64,000 nucleotides of DNA from Seison nebaliae. Its lineage: Eukaryota; Rotifera; Pararotatoria; Seisonacea; Seisonidae. Below the pieces are notes generated by a model, which saw only the letters and a list, made by a program, of their open reading frames with translations, did no database searches and was not told the DNA's origin. Below are positions 34,484-46,134 of this stretch, piece after piece; the stretch's first letter is position 1, and each line of letters opens with the position of its first letter. A program made the translations under genes and the position numbers. Location of the stretch: positions 1 through 64,000 of the forward strand of contig JALJEE010003038.1 in assembly GCA_023231475.1 (NCBI GenBank). The letters run 5' to 3'.

Positions 34484-37400
34484 ATGAAAATTCCCATTAT
34501 TAATTTAGTCGTTCTCATTCACATGATATCCTTATTACTTGCTTCGAGATCGGACAGAACAAAAAGACGAACACAAGGTCGCTACAACGCAATAACTTTA
34601 TTCATTTATAAGGATCGAACAAATAGAACGAAACAATTCTTGACAAATGGAGAAATAGGGCAGGCGCTTCGCAGTTTTTATGTTAAAGATAATAATTGGA
34701 ATCGGAACTATTCCCATCAGCAATACATCGTCGTACATCAAAGAAATGAGGAGCAATTGATATATTCTCCTCGTCATCATAATCAGCAGAATGTTACCCA
34801 GAAAATAATGCAGAAGAACAACATTCAAGTCGCTTTTCCAAATAATCAAATTTTGAGTAAGATGCACATGCCTGCGAACACTTCGTTCCTATTATTATCT
34901 GAAAATAAATTATTCACGTCTTCCGGATCAGCCATCGATTATATGAACACTTTAAAGAATCGAAGCAATACGACCAACCTATTCCTTCTCGTACTAATAT
35001 GTGCTATGTCGTTGCTAACGGTTTGTGGAAATATATTGGTGGTATTAGCATTCATTTTCGAACCATCGCTCAGAACCAATTCCAATTTCTTCATCCTAAA
35101 TTTGAGCATTGCTGATTTACTTGTCGGACTAGTCTGCATTCCGTTATATGCGCCATATATCATTTATGGAGAATGGTTATTATCGAGAACTATCTGTCAA
35201 ATATGGTTAACGACAGATTATGTTGTTGGTTCTGCTTCCGTATTATGCATCGTTGTCATTAGTATGGATCGTTGTCTATTTGTTACCAAAGGACTTCAGT
35301 ACAAGAGCAAGCAAACGAGACTTAAAGTCATATTGACAATGTTGAGTTATAATTTTTTTTTCTTTCCCCATTTCCTTCAATATTCATCTCTTTTCTTCTA
35401 GCTGTTTGGCTAATTGCATTCTTAAATTATGGACCAGCCATATTTCTCTGGTCTTATATTCGTGGATATAGTATCGTTTCAGAAAAGGAATGTCAAGTTG
35501 AATTTTATAATTCGTTCGCATTTCTATTGACAACGGCTTGTGTGGAATTCTTCGTTCCATTCTTTGCTATCACTTTATTGAATGCACATATATATGTCCA
35601 AATAAAGAAACGATCAAAAGGATTAATTCATTCAAAAACAAAAATTCTATCCGAACAGAAAAAATTAAAGAAACAGAAAAATCGAAAGAAGTTTGGCTTA
35701 AGATCGACGGATATTCTTTTCCGTTCAGCCACTGAAAATGATTTGGATTTAGATAATAGTTGTTCCTCGAATGGACAATCGATCTATTTTCAAACTCATA
35801 ACGTCCAAAACACGAAACAATTACTTGATAAATTAGTAAAGATTTCTCATTTGAAAGTTCTCACCAATGTCTCCAAATCCGTCAACAATAACAACGGTAA
35901 TAACAATAACAACTTCCATAATTCGGTGACATATATTGATCGAATAAAACATAAGAGAACGAAAAGTGAAAAATTACTCGAACGATTAAGTCAAAGTGAT
36001 TTTCGCACATTTCAAGAATGGAATCGTCTTTGGAAGAAAAAATTTACTCAGAATACGAATCGGAATGAGAATAAACAAAATTATTCATTTTCTGGAACCG
36101 ATGATTGGTTACAAAAGAATCCTTTAAAAACTCAATCGACAACTTTAAAAAAATGTGACATGCGCCGCGTTTCTAGTGTGCGGGAGATGAATAGAGTGGA
36201 AAAGATTCCCTTTGAAAAGAAAACATTATCAAGGCATTTGAGAGCGTCTTCATTTCTAAGACGTTTAAACGTTTTATACTTATTGAAGAAAGGACGTCGT
36301 TCAATTCAATTACAAACAAAAAAGGCATCGAGTAAACGACGTTTAGGTGGTAGTGACATTTCCGACTTAAAATCACGTTATCGACGTAGTTCGTTAGATG
36401 AAGCGAAATATAATTTACGTTATCGAAGTTTGCGATTGAATGTATCTCAATCACCCACCGTATCATTGGATGTTTCACAAAGTTTGTTTACGACAAGGAA
36501 GTCTTCGATTCAACCTTTTGGAATATTTACCTCGCCTAATCCCCAACATGTCAATAATGACAATGACAATAAGAATATAAATAGTCCATCACTCCACAAT
36601 TCACGACGTCTCACTCTTCTGGAAAGAATTAGTCTTTCCTTACACCACAACAACATGTTGACCAGATTCTCAGACTCTACTCGTACTCAGCCAACTATTA
36701 TTTTGAATAATTCCATCATTCTATCCAACTCATACGATGACGAGAAAACGAAACTCAATTCAAAAACAGAAAATTCTGAAAAAAATTTTAATGATTTAGA
36801 TCATCGATTATCAGTCAGATCAACTTTGTCGAATGTTGAAGATGAAAAAGTGAAAGCAATACCTGAAGATAAATTGGACGATCAAAGCGAACGATTACGA
36901 ATTCATCGACCTTCAAACGTTTTCAGTCTGGAAAGTCCTTATGAAATGTTAACGAAAATATCAGCCGCCAGTTTTGCTAATATTCTAGAGAGTAATGTTG
37001 AAGTTGAATCGGAAACACCTGAAATCTCCATCGACAATCTCCAAAAGACTTCGAATCCCAGATCTTTAAGCTTCTCGCATAGTGTTAATGGAAGTGCCAC
37101 TCAATTGTTTAGACCATCCAATGTATTAGATTATGGTTCTCATTCGAAATTGGGAAAAAATTTTCGTTCAGAGATTTTAACTAGACCAGGAACAGGAATT
37201 GTATCACGTCAAAGTTGGCCGTGCTTAAATATACAAACACTATTAAGAAATAAATATGGAATTTCGGCGACGTCAAGTATTCCTTATATGAAATCATCAA
37301 GACGACAATCGTTGGATCAAACTATGCGATTATCTGCAGACGAATATTTGAGATTGAAAAGGAGTTTACGGAATGAGAAATTGAGAAAGAATAAAAATGT

Positions 37401-40400
37401 AATTCCATTCTATTCTCCCAACGAAAATGTCCTTGAAGCAGAATTGAATTTTTTGGAAACTGGAAGTTTTTCCAGAAGTACACGTCCAAGTTTCGAATCA
37501 ACCATGAAAACATTAAAAACGGATTCAAACATAAAATTATCATCATCTTTATGCAATGTCAATAATTCATCGTCGAATCTTTTACTGCCGAATTTGAAAG
37601 AATATTTAATGAAGTTTCACGGTAGAGGCAATTCACAAAGTACTTCAAGAACGAATTCAGTGACAGAATCAAATAATGATCTGAATGATGCATTTGAGAC
37701 AACGTCATTCAGATTATCATTCCGTTCCTCGAATAATAGTACGTTATCGAAAAAAAAGAGACTGTTTGATAAAAATCGCAAACAAAGTATTTCGATGTTA
37801 AAGAATCGATTGAGTAATGTACTCGATACGGTTTCCATGAAGAATTCAGTGGGAATTATTAAAACTGATCGATTGAAATTGAATGATGGTAAAAGAAGGA
37901 AAACTTTCTTGTTTGGAGATAGAACAGATAAATTCTTGAATAAATTCCAACGAGCAGCAGATAAAAAAAAAGATCAATATCATTTGAAACGTTCCAGTGA
38001 ATTTCTTGATTTGTGGTCGGTTGTCGATGGTAAAACACGTGCAAATTTTAGGAAAACTTTATATTCGATAAAGAATGATGTGAAACAATTAGTTTCAACA
38101 GATTTTGATCATAAGATGACGAAACCGGAAAGCGTATCATCGTCGATTTTCTTTCAGAATTCCGGTAAGAATTCCAATGATCCATCTACCAAGACTTGTC
38201 TTTCAGAAACTATTTCGGAAAGATCAAGTACTGAACATCAAGTTTATAATCGAAACCTAAGAAGTAATCATCCACCCATTCCAATAATTTTAGCAGCACC
38301 TTTGGCTAATGTGGACGATGTGATGATAGAATCGATTTCTCCAACTAGAGAAATGGTGTTCAATTGTTCACAAAATGATTCATTAACTTCTATATTATCG
38401 ATCGATTGCTTAAATCGACCTTTAAGTCCAGCACATCGTCGTTATCTTTCACTTAATGAACGATCAAATTTACCAAATGAAAATGCTCCAGATTTTTCCA
38501 GTTTAATAAATTTCTTCGGGTCAACAAACATTTCAAATAATTCAAGATCAGATGATATGAATAATTCGATTGACCTAAATGCTCGAAGAACGATTGCAGA
38601 AGGAACTTTCGACAGGTCGAATGAAACAAGTTTCAATAAAAATGTCTCAAATTCTTTAAGACTACCAAAATGGAAACATAATCAGAGCCATGATAATCGA
38701 CGATATATGGTCAACAAAGAGTTGGTTGAGAAGGAACATTTACCTGCAAATTTACAAAAGAGATTAGATGATAAACGACCATCTCGTACACTTCATTCTC
38801 ATATAACTTATAGAAATAATTCCATAAAAATTAATCGATATAAAAACTTCCGAAAATTGACCAATGCTCAACCGATTAATCCAGGTAGGAAATTTTCGAT
38901 AACGAAAAAACCAGTTTCCATATTATCCAATATCACATCACGTAATTCAATAAATCCATCAGAATGTAGTGGCAAAGAACGTCGTTCATTAATGTCGTTT
39001 TTTGGTAATCAAAAAAATAATAATTCAAACAAGATTTTCGGACGTCTTTCATATAATCATACAAATCAGGATATCGATTCATCATTAGAGATATCGGACA
39101 GTTGTAAGAATGGACGTGTGAGCAAAATTGAAGAGAAGAATTGTCATAAGAATTCGATCAATGAGAAAGATATTCAATCTATTATATTACTTAACCAATA
39201 TAATTTGGACGAAGGAAAGAATTTGTTAGGGAGGAGTAACTCAGTTCAAAAAACTCGATCACCTTTCACTTTAATCGATCGATTAGATCGTCAATGGAAG
39301 CATAACCGGAAATTGACATCTTGCAGTAATATTGTTAATGATTCGGTTCTAACTACTTATCAAACACCTAAATTGAGTGAATCGACATCATCCTTACCGA
39401 AGAAACATAGAAGATCACCGTTACAATCGACGAAATCTGAAGGGAAACAATTACGTTTATTCGTCATGATAGCAAAGACGAAGATTGGTGTTAGATTATG
39501 GAGGAAGAGATGTGAAAATAATCGTGATGGTAAATTAGACGGTTCGACTGATACTTTTGAAAACAAGTCATTAACTAGATCAAGTGGAACATCGATAAAT
39601 AATCCAGCAAATCTACCAAGATTAACTGAACATAAAGCAGATACGATATTTATCAAGAATGAACAAAATAAGGAAACAAAATCGAATAATAAGGAGAAAC
39701 AAACGAAAATTCTTGAAACATGTCTCGATGATTCGACAGACAATTGTCAAGGAATTCTAACGAATGATATACCCGAAAAGTCGAATAAGACAACACCTTC
39801 CACCCAAACGAAACTTTCCTTTCAAAAAAAGTCTCAAGATTTCAGCTTAAATGTTACATTAACTATGGATAAAAGTGCGAATATTCGTGCTAGCAAGTTA
39901 AGAAGTCAACGTCTCCGAAACAGTATGGGCATCTTAAACTTTTCGAGAGACTACAAAAGATATCCGTTGAAACGAAGCAGTGCCGGTAATACTGGTGCGG
40001 GAAGTGCAAGTGCAACTTTTGCTCAAACTGCAGCGACAATAGCGAAACAGAAGATATTGAATGCAGCATCCATATCATTAAGAAAAGATAAAAGAGCTGC
40101 GAGATCGTTATTCATTTTGGTATTTACCTTTGTGTGCTGTTGGGCACCATATACTATTTTGACCTTAATCAAATCTGTTTGTACTACCAACACATCGGAA
40201 GTATATTATATTATTCCATTGAAGAATGAATCGTTTTATTTGAACTATCGTACCTCGATCAATAATTCGACCATTACAAGTTACAATAATTTTTCTGTAA
40301 AGAATTTGAAAGATCGAGTCAAAATTGTGACACATAAAACAAAAAGTTGTATAAATGAAGATCTGTACGAATTCTCATTCTGGTTGCTCTGGTTCAATTC

Positions 40401-40596
40401 GACAATTAATCCAATTCTTTATCCTTATTTACATGTTCGATTTCGAAAGGCTTTTTATAAGATTCTTGGCATCTTTCGTATCAAGAAAGCAATTAAAAAG
40501 TATGAAGTCATTAAATCGATAGAGCAGCAAAAACAAATTAATAAGAAACAATATAGTCTTGTCTCGATTAACCTGATGGAGAATCCGGCAAATTGA
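34484..40596 (+). CDS. Aminergic class A GPCR (histamine H3/muscarinic-like) with giant third intracellular loop
   Basis: Two exons, 34484-35345 and 35402-40596, give about 2,018 aa. A signal-peptide-like start (INLVVLIHMISLLLASRS) precedes an extracellular tail of about 160 residues. TM1 LLTVCGNILVVLAF, TM2 NLSIADLLVGLVCIPLY, TM3 TTDYVVGSASVLCIVVISMDRC (amine-binding Asp; DRC instead of DRY), TM4 after the intron VWLIAFLNYGP, TM5 FFVPFFAITLLN, TM6 FTFVCCWAPYTILTLI, TM7 FWLLWFNSTINPILYPYLH. The CWAPY and the FWLLW-N-S-x-x-NPxLYP ends resemble histamine H3 and muscarinic receptors. Loop 3 runs from about 35623 to 40085, about 1,490 residues of Ser/Arg/Asn-rich disorder without a stop. Basic flanks KKRSKG and RKDKRAARS are typical G-protein contact points. 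Ligand cannot be assigned. Confidence 0.9.
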
Positions 40597-40852
40597 ATAT
40601 ATCAAAACTTCTACGTTGGTTTGCGAAGTTTATTCGTCTCGATGAGAGCGACTGCGAAGAAAAAATTTTATTCAAATTTTATCTATTGAAATAAAACCGT
40701 CTAAAATCTTATTACACTGACATTCGAGTAACGCGACTGTTTCGTCCGTATAAAAAAGAGTTAAAGCAATTGAAATAAAGAATAAACAAAACTTTCCCCA
40801 ATCTTCTTACATGTGCATTTTGCGAAAGTTTCTGAATAATAATTAATTTTAT

Positions 40853-41359
40853 TTAAAACAAAAGTTTCAAATAACTATGAATATTCTCATCGTCCACCAA
40901 ATGATACCACGGATTAACCAGCAGATTCCTTTTTGCTTGTTTAATAATTGCATGTTTCGTATGTGATTCAACTAAATATCCAGGGGTCGCTACTAATTTT
41001 TTGTCCGAACTCTTCTTTGCCATTATACGGATTGCTGAAGTGCCATTCGGTACATGAAACATCGAACGGTATTGACTAAGGTATCCGTCCTCCCCAAGAA
41101 ATTTAAATAAATTTCGATTTTTTACACTTTTTTTGTGATCGTGCTGATAGATATCGATGTAGAAATTCATAGTACAAGTTGACGGATGAATTTTAGCGAC
41201 CCCGCAACTAGGACAAGTGTACACGCTAACACGATGAGCTTTTGCACACATATCACAAGAAATGTTTGTCATATCCATTGTACAAGCACATGTAGGACAT
41301 ACTTGATGCAGTATCTGATCTAAAGTTTCGTCAACTGTCTCAAAACGATCAACAGGCAT
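40853..41359 (-). CDS. Hypothetical double zinc-ribbon protein (168 aa)
   Basis: The frame is open from 41386; the first ATG is at 41359 (MPVDRFETVDETL). Residues about 20-55 carry three C-x-x-C pairs, CPTC, CDMC and CPSC, with further Cys between and after (CACTM, STCTM), the pattern of a treble-clef or double zinc ribbon. The C-terminal 110 residues are basic, mixed alpha/beta, with no known motif. Single exon, 257 bp from the GPCR stop on the opposite strand. Similar ribbons occur in RNA-binding and ubiquitin-related proteins and in viral or mobile-element proteins; no family recognised. Confidence 0.55.
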   Translation of the reverse strand: MPVDRFETVDETLDQILHQVCPTCACTMDMTNISCDMCAKAHRVSVYTCPSCGVAKIHPSTCTMNFYIDIYQHDHKKSVKNRNLFKFLGEDGYLSQYRSMFHVPNGTSAIRIMAKKSSDKKLVATPGYLVESHTKHAIIKQAKRNLLVNPWYHLVDDENIHSYLKLLF

Positions 41360-41640
41360 TGTAAGAGAAAAAGAAAAACTGAACAAACAAAAAAAATTGG
41401 AAATCCATCCTGTTTCTTTACTTTTTTCTTTATGTCTATGACAACATCCGAATAACCAGAAGTTCTTTCTAATTTTATCATTACTTTTCTAAATTTAATT
41501 TTATTAGAAATCATCAGGAGAATTAATTTCCTCACGCATTCAATTTCGTTTAAACAAATACAATATACAAATAATTATAGTTTTTTAATATCTTAACGTT
41601 TCTTTGATGTTAATTTAGACATAACAGAAAGTTATCTAAA

Positions 41641-43564
41641 ATGAATATACTCATTGATTATTCCACATGTCATTCAATCCATAATTTATTGCACGTTAAG
41701 TGTACGAAAAGAACTATTTTACAATTTATGATCTGGTTCATTCTATCCATAGCGAGTTAATATTACTCATTCTCATTTGACCATTAATCATTGTTAAAGG
41801 TTTCGGAGTGATGTTCTACCTCTTGTATTATTCGATTATCGTGTATCTTCGTAACGAACGAATAGTAGTTAAACTGGAAAATACATATGCCGAACTGACA
41901 TTCCCGCCATTTACCATTTGTCAACCTGTATCTTATAGAGAACGAAATAGGAATTTGGAATTAAACTCTAATTTAATTTCAGGATTAAAAATGTGGTTAC
42001 GAATATCTAATAAGAGAATCAGTTGGAATAAGTTTAACGATCAGGTATTTTTACGAACGATTCGTCCTATCTTCTCTCTGATGTTCAAGAACTACCTCGA
42101 TTATTTGTCGACGTTTAATTCAACAGGACAAATTGAGGAATGTGAAGAAGCTCTTTATGAACTTTCACAAATAATGGGAACTAAATTGTTTAACCAGTTA
42201 AATAGTGACATGGAAACATTCGTGAAATATCTTTATATTATGTGGAAATCCGCCGACATCGATTCCCAATTGATCAATGAAAGTTTCATAATGGTAACAC
42301 TTCGAAATTTAAGAGATGAAATATCTCAAATAACTTCATCTGTTTGCTTAAAACAGATAGATAAGATGCAGAAAGGAATGTTGTTTCAATCCAGTTTTCT
42401 ATCATCAATGTTCGTTATCATTTCGGAAGCATATCATAATATATCATATTCTCCATCATCTATTTATGATCAAATTGAAAAAATATATAAGAAATCGGAT
42501 AACGATTACGAAGCAGCTACGGAACAAGTATTATTATTTACCTACCGATATTTATTGCATTATTATGGATATCAAATTAACATTAATCCATTCTCAATCA
42601 AAACAATCGAAACAAAATCTTCATATTCTCTGAGTTTTCTTGGAAGTGTATTGCGTGTATCGTGGGGTTTGCTGGTTTGGAATATTTCAGAAGTCCCCAA
42701 TGGTTCTTTATTTTTCATAAATCAATTATTCCTTCAATTTACTAAAGATTACAGTTCGATAAATACGTTCGAAATCATAAACTTTCAAATTCGACACATT
42801 AAATTTCATCATGTGATGGTTCTGATTTACTGGATTTCTTTTAATTCTTTCTTAGTCACCACCATTTCGATATTCTGGATTGGTTTGTAGCACTGTGAAC
42901 TACACAGGATTGGATACGAAACATTCTGATATTCGTCATGGTTTAACTATCACACTTGATACAAATGTACGAAAGTCCAAATTTACTCCAAATACAAAAC
43001 GAGTTAGAGATAACAGAAAAAATATTGATTAAATATTTGTTAATAGAACATATTTCTTTATTTTCACTCTTTCACGGATAACCTGAACCAAAATAAACAT
43101 TTTGTATCCCTGTCACCCGGATATCATACTAAAATTAAATTAACGGTAAGAAAGGTTAGAATCAATCAACAAAATGTTTACACTTTATTATATTCGAATC
43201 TATTTTAAGACTGATTATGGAAAACGTACAACAACTCCCAATCGAACACTGAGATATATTCCATACAAATCAAGCACTACTGTAATTTGGGAAGCATTTG
43301 ATCACTATCAGAAAATTCATCATAATTGTAGCACGATAACTGACATAAATTCAACAACAAATTGTGAGAACGATAAACATTTAAAGATTCGGTTATCCCC
43401 AAAATGTTACCTTAATTTCAACTTCTATAATTAACGAACATTTTCCAGGGATAAACGATGTATATTCAACATTAAATGTTTCTACAGCAATTAGATACCA
43501 CTTCTTCTCAACAGTGAAGATTATGAGCCTAAGAACAAGTGATGTCCGAAAAGTTCGATTTTGA
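41641..43564 (+). CDS. DEG/ENaC-like sodium channel, divergent and apparently lacking TM2
   Basis: Exons that join in phase: 41800-42812, 42856-43002, 43047-43145, 43210-43405 and 43449-43564. An upstream exon beginning at ATG 41641 (TCHSIHNLLHVKC resembles the family's T-x-H-G-x cytosolic start) is likely but its junction is unsure. TM1 (FGVMFYLLYYSIIVYL) is followed by LTFPPFTICQP, the hallmark FP-x-x-T-I-C of DEG/ENaC channels. Later come GLVCSTVNYTG...GLTITLD and VSLSPGYHTKIKLT, matching the palm/beta-ball core. The last exons diverge and end without the Cys-rich thumb consensus or the G-x-S pore and second membrane helix. It may be truncated, a pseudogene, or continue in exons I did not find. 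Confidence 0.55.
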
Positions 43565-44374
43565 ATTGGTAAATTATGTTTTTTTATTTTATAGGTTAAA
43601 ATATGTCACCCTGGGATACTTAAGAAGTTAGAAAGTTTCCTAACGAAGACACTTGTGAGAAATCTTTTCAAATAAATTTTCCAGAGATCTCGTTCAATTT
43701 TCTATAAATTTTGCTTCCAATACGGTGATTACGAATATAGCTACTAAGCGGACGACTTTAAACCAATTTTTGTCAAATTTTGGAGGGGCGATCGGAATTA
43801 CAAATGGCATGTCGTTCATATCATTTTTTGAATTAGTTGAATTTCTTTTCAAGTATCTATATCTAAAATAACTTTAATAATATCGTAACAAGTATTGTTT
43901 ATTATCGTAACAGAATATTTAAATTATCTAAAATTATTTATAAAATTATAAAAAAAATTAATTATAAAGTTGAGTAAACTGAACATGATAGCGCTGAATT
44001 TAAGTGTAATCGACTTCAAATGATGTGTTGGTTTGAGCAAAAGTATAAATGAAACTTATTCATTTTTCGATGCTCAGCAAATAAATTTGGATTTAATATC
44101 GAAGATTTTCATATCGAGGTTCGTCTACCAAATACTCTAGAGTCTAAGGTCTAGACTCTTTCATCGACGTCACTATACGTACTTTTCGATTTATCTAATT
44201 TCAATTCAATCTATTCGATTTCAATTATTCTCACTAGTCTAGACAAAGGTTTAAGCAGATTTTGGAAATTAATGTGGAGAGAATTTTAAATTTGAACGGT
44301 TCTAATTCCCTTCCGCCCAAAAATGTTTGGAATCGTTTTATTTTATTTTTTTTTATTATTCATGTCGAATCCCC
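43565..44374. other. Gene-free stretch
   Basis: No exon with matching phase and no TM2-like sequence for the preceding channel gene. A T-rich run at about 44335-44365 is the tail of the following minus-strand LINE fragment. Confidence 0.4.
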
Positions 44375-44805
44375 GCAGGGTAAATTAAAATGAGAAAAAG
44401 ATAACTCCTTAAAGGAGTTATTTAAAATAAGATTCCTACTCGGCATAATAGAATCCTTAAGTACATCCGGAACATAAGAAGAAATATCGAAAGTCGAGGT
44501 CACCGATAATCAAGTGAAAGCGGATAATTTATCGCGTAATAACGACAGAAAAACTGAAGGGAGGACGAGAAGCACTCGTATTGTGTATAAGATGGAACTG
44601 GAAGAATCAGTTACTTTCAGATACTTCTGTGCCAGGAGTAGCGACAGAGGAGTCAATTCGTAGATCGTGAATATAAATGCTCTATGACAACCGAGCAGCA
44701 TCTGAGCTGTTCTATTATATGTACGATCAAGGCATCATAATGACTTTTCTGTATTTAAGATGGAGACTGGCAACCCATAAAAATCACAACAGTAGCACAC
44801 GAACA
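44375..44805 (-). mobile_element. LINE 3'-end fragment, copy 2
   Basis: Aligns along its length with 3320-3775 (same orientation), with scattered substitutions and indels; the longest shared words include gttctattatatg, atgacttttctgtatt and ataaaaatcacaacagta. Minus-strand frame is broken more than in copy 1. Its 3' end (left side) is followed by T-rich sequence on the plus strand, as a poly-A tail of a minus-strand insertion would be. No target-site duplication could be fixed by eye. Confidence 0.65.
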
Positions 44806-45689
44806 AAATTTTTGCATTTAGATCATTCAAAAAGCTGAGACATAATTCTATGAAAATCAATTGAAGAGAAGACATATTTTTGGAAAATCACAAGACAATT
44901 GGTTACAGAGCAATAGAAAATTCCTTTATTTTGCATTTTGTAGTTTCAATCCGTAGTAGTGCAGCAGAACGCAGCATTTACATAAATATATGTAACATCT
45001 TTGTATTATTTCAAATAAAATTAACTTTGTATATATTTAGAAAGGGTTACAAGATAATCTAACTAAAGATCTAAATATTAAGTTCTCTACAAAATATGTC
45101 GCTTTTAGACAATTTAAAATTTTTATTATTTTCAAAGATTTCCTGACAATTTCACAGGAAATATGAAAAAGTGCAATTTTAAGACACTATAATAGATTCA
45201 TTTGGAATCAGCAAAGACATGTCCGGTACAGAATTGAAAGCTCTACAAAATGAGCCCTAATTGAGTCATCAACTCCGCATCAATGACAATATAACAATTG
45301 CGAAAAATAATTTTGTAGAAAGCAGCATCGAATTGAATGAAACGGGAAATCAACACCACTTTATTTCAAAAACAGGAAAAAAATCTGAGAAAGTTTTCCT
45401 TTCTTTTTTGAATTCGACGATAGATGGTTTGCAATAATAATTTTTGTTCATTATCCAATAATTTTCTGAGAAAAGTTGTTTCATATTATGCAAAAATTAG
45501 ATACGATGGAGAAGAAACTGATAAAGAAAATTGGTGGCATGGAAGATTTAATAGAAAAATAATATAGAAAAGTGGGAGAATACAACTTGAAAGAGAAATA
45601 TATTTGTAGCAAAGATTTCTCATTCGAGATTCACTATTAAGAAAATTAAGCTATTTATAAATCTTAAAACTCGAAGATGTTGCATGATG
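44806..45689. other. AT-rich stretch without a gene
   Basis: Short chance frames only; may contain the decayed catalytic part of the MULE-like transposase that follows. Confidence 0.4.
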
Positions 45690-46064
45690 ATACGAAATCC
45701 TGAAGAATAAATGTTCGGTCGAATCAGAATCTATTTATAATTATTTTTATCATACATACATTGGTCAAAGTAATTGTGGATTTTTCCCTCCATCACTATG
45801 GAATAATCATTCATGGACAATCTCCCTAGAACGAATAATCTAATGGAGAGTAAAAATAAGGGGCTGAGGTTTTTGATGAAATATGAGAATCCGTCCTTAT
45901 CAACATTTGAAAATCAATTGAACAAAGTTTTTGATTACGAACAATTGCAGCATATTTCGTTCAAGAACAATCAAAGGAAGAGAATAAAAGAAATTGAACT
46001 GGAAAAAGTTTTCGTTTGTTTTAGTTTTCGACCGTATTCGAGAGTGGGAAAGATAATTGAATAA
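45690..46064 (+). pseudogene. MULE-type transposase C-terminal remnant
   Basis: Frame one (about 45725-45815) reads YNYFYHTYIGQSNCGFFPPS then LWNNH, and a shifted frame from 45813 continues with RTNNLMESKNKGLRFLMK and PSLSTFENQLNKVF. Together these match the end of MULE transposases (Y-F-x-x-T-Y-IG, FPP-x-LWN, RTNN-x-x-E-x-x-N). The one-base shift between the two halves and the absent DDE core mark a pseudogene. It ends 70 bp before the secreted kinase gene and could supply its promoter region. Confidence 0.6.
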
Positions 46065-46134
46065 AAGGGAAAAACTGTAAACAATACCAACATTTATTTT
46101 GAATTTTTGTTTCATTCATAATTTTTCTTTTTTT

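Noticed and set aside
34598-35163. Two minus-strand frames over the GPCR first exon
   Set aside because: Antisense shadows of the conserved receptor frame; no splice partners or motifs.
44880-45062. 60-codon plus-strand frame near LINE copy 2
   Set aside because: Chance-length frame without motif or splice partner.
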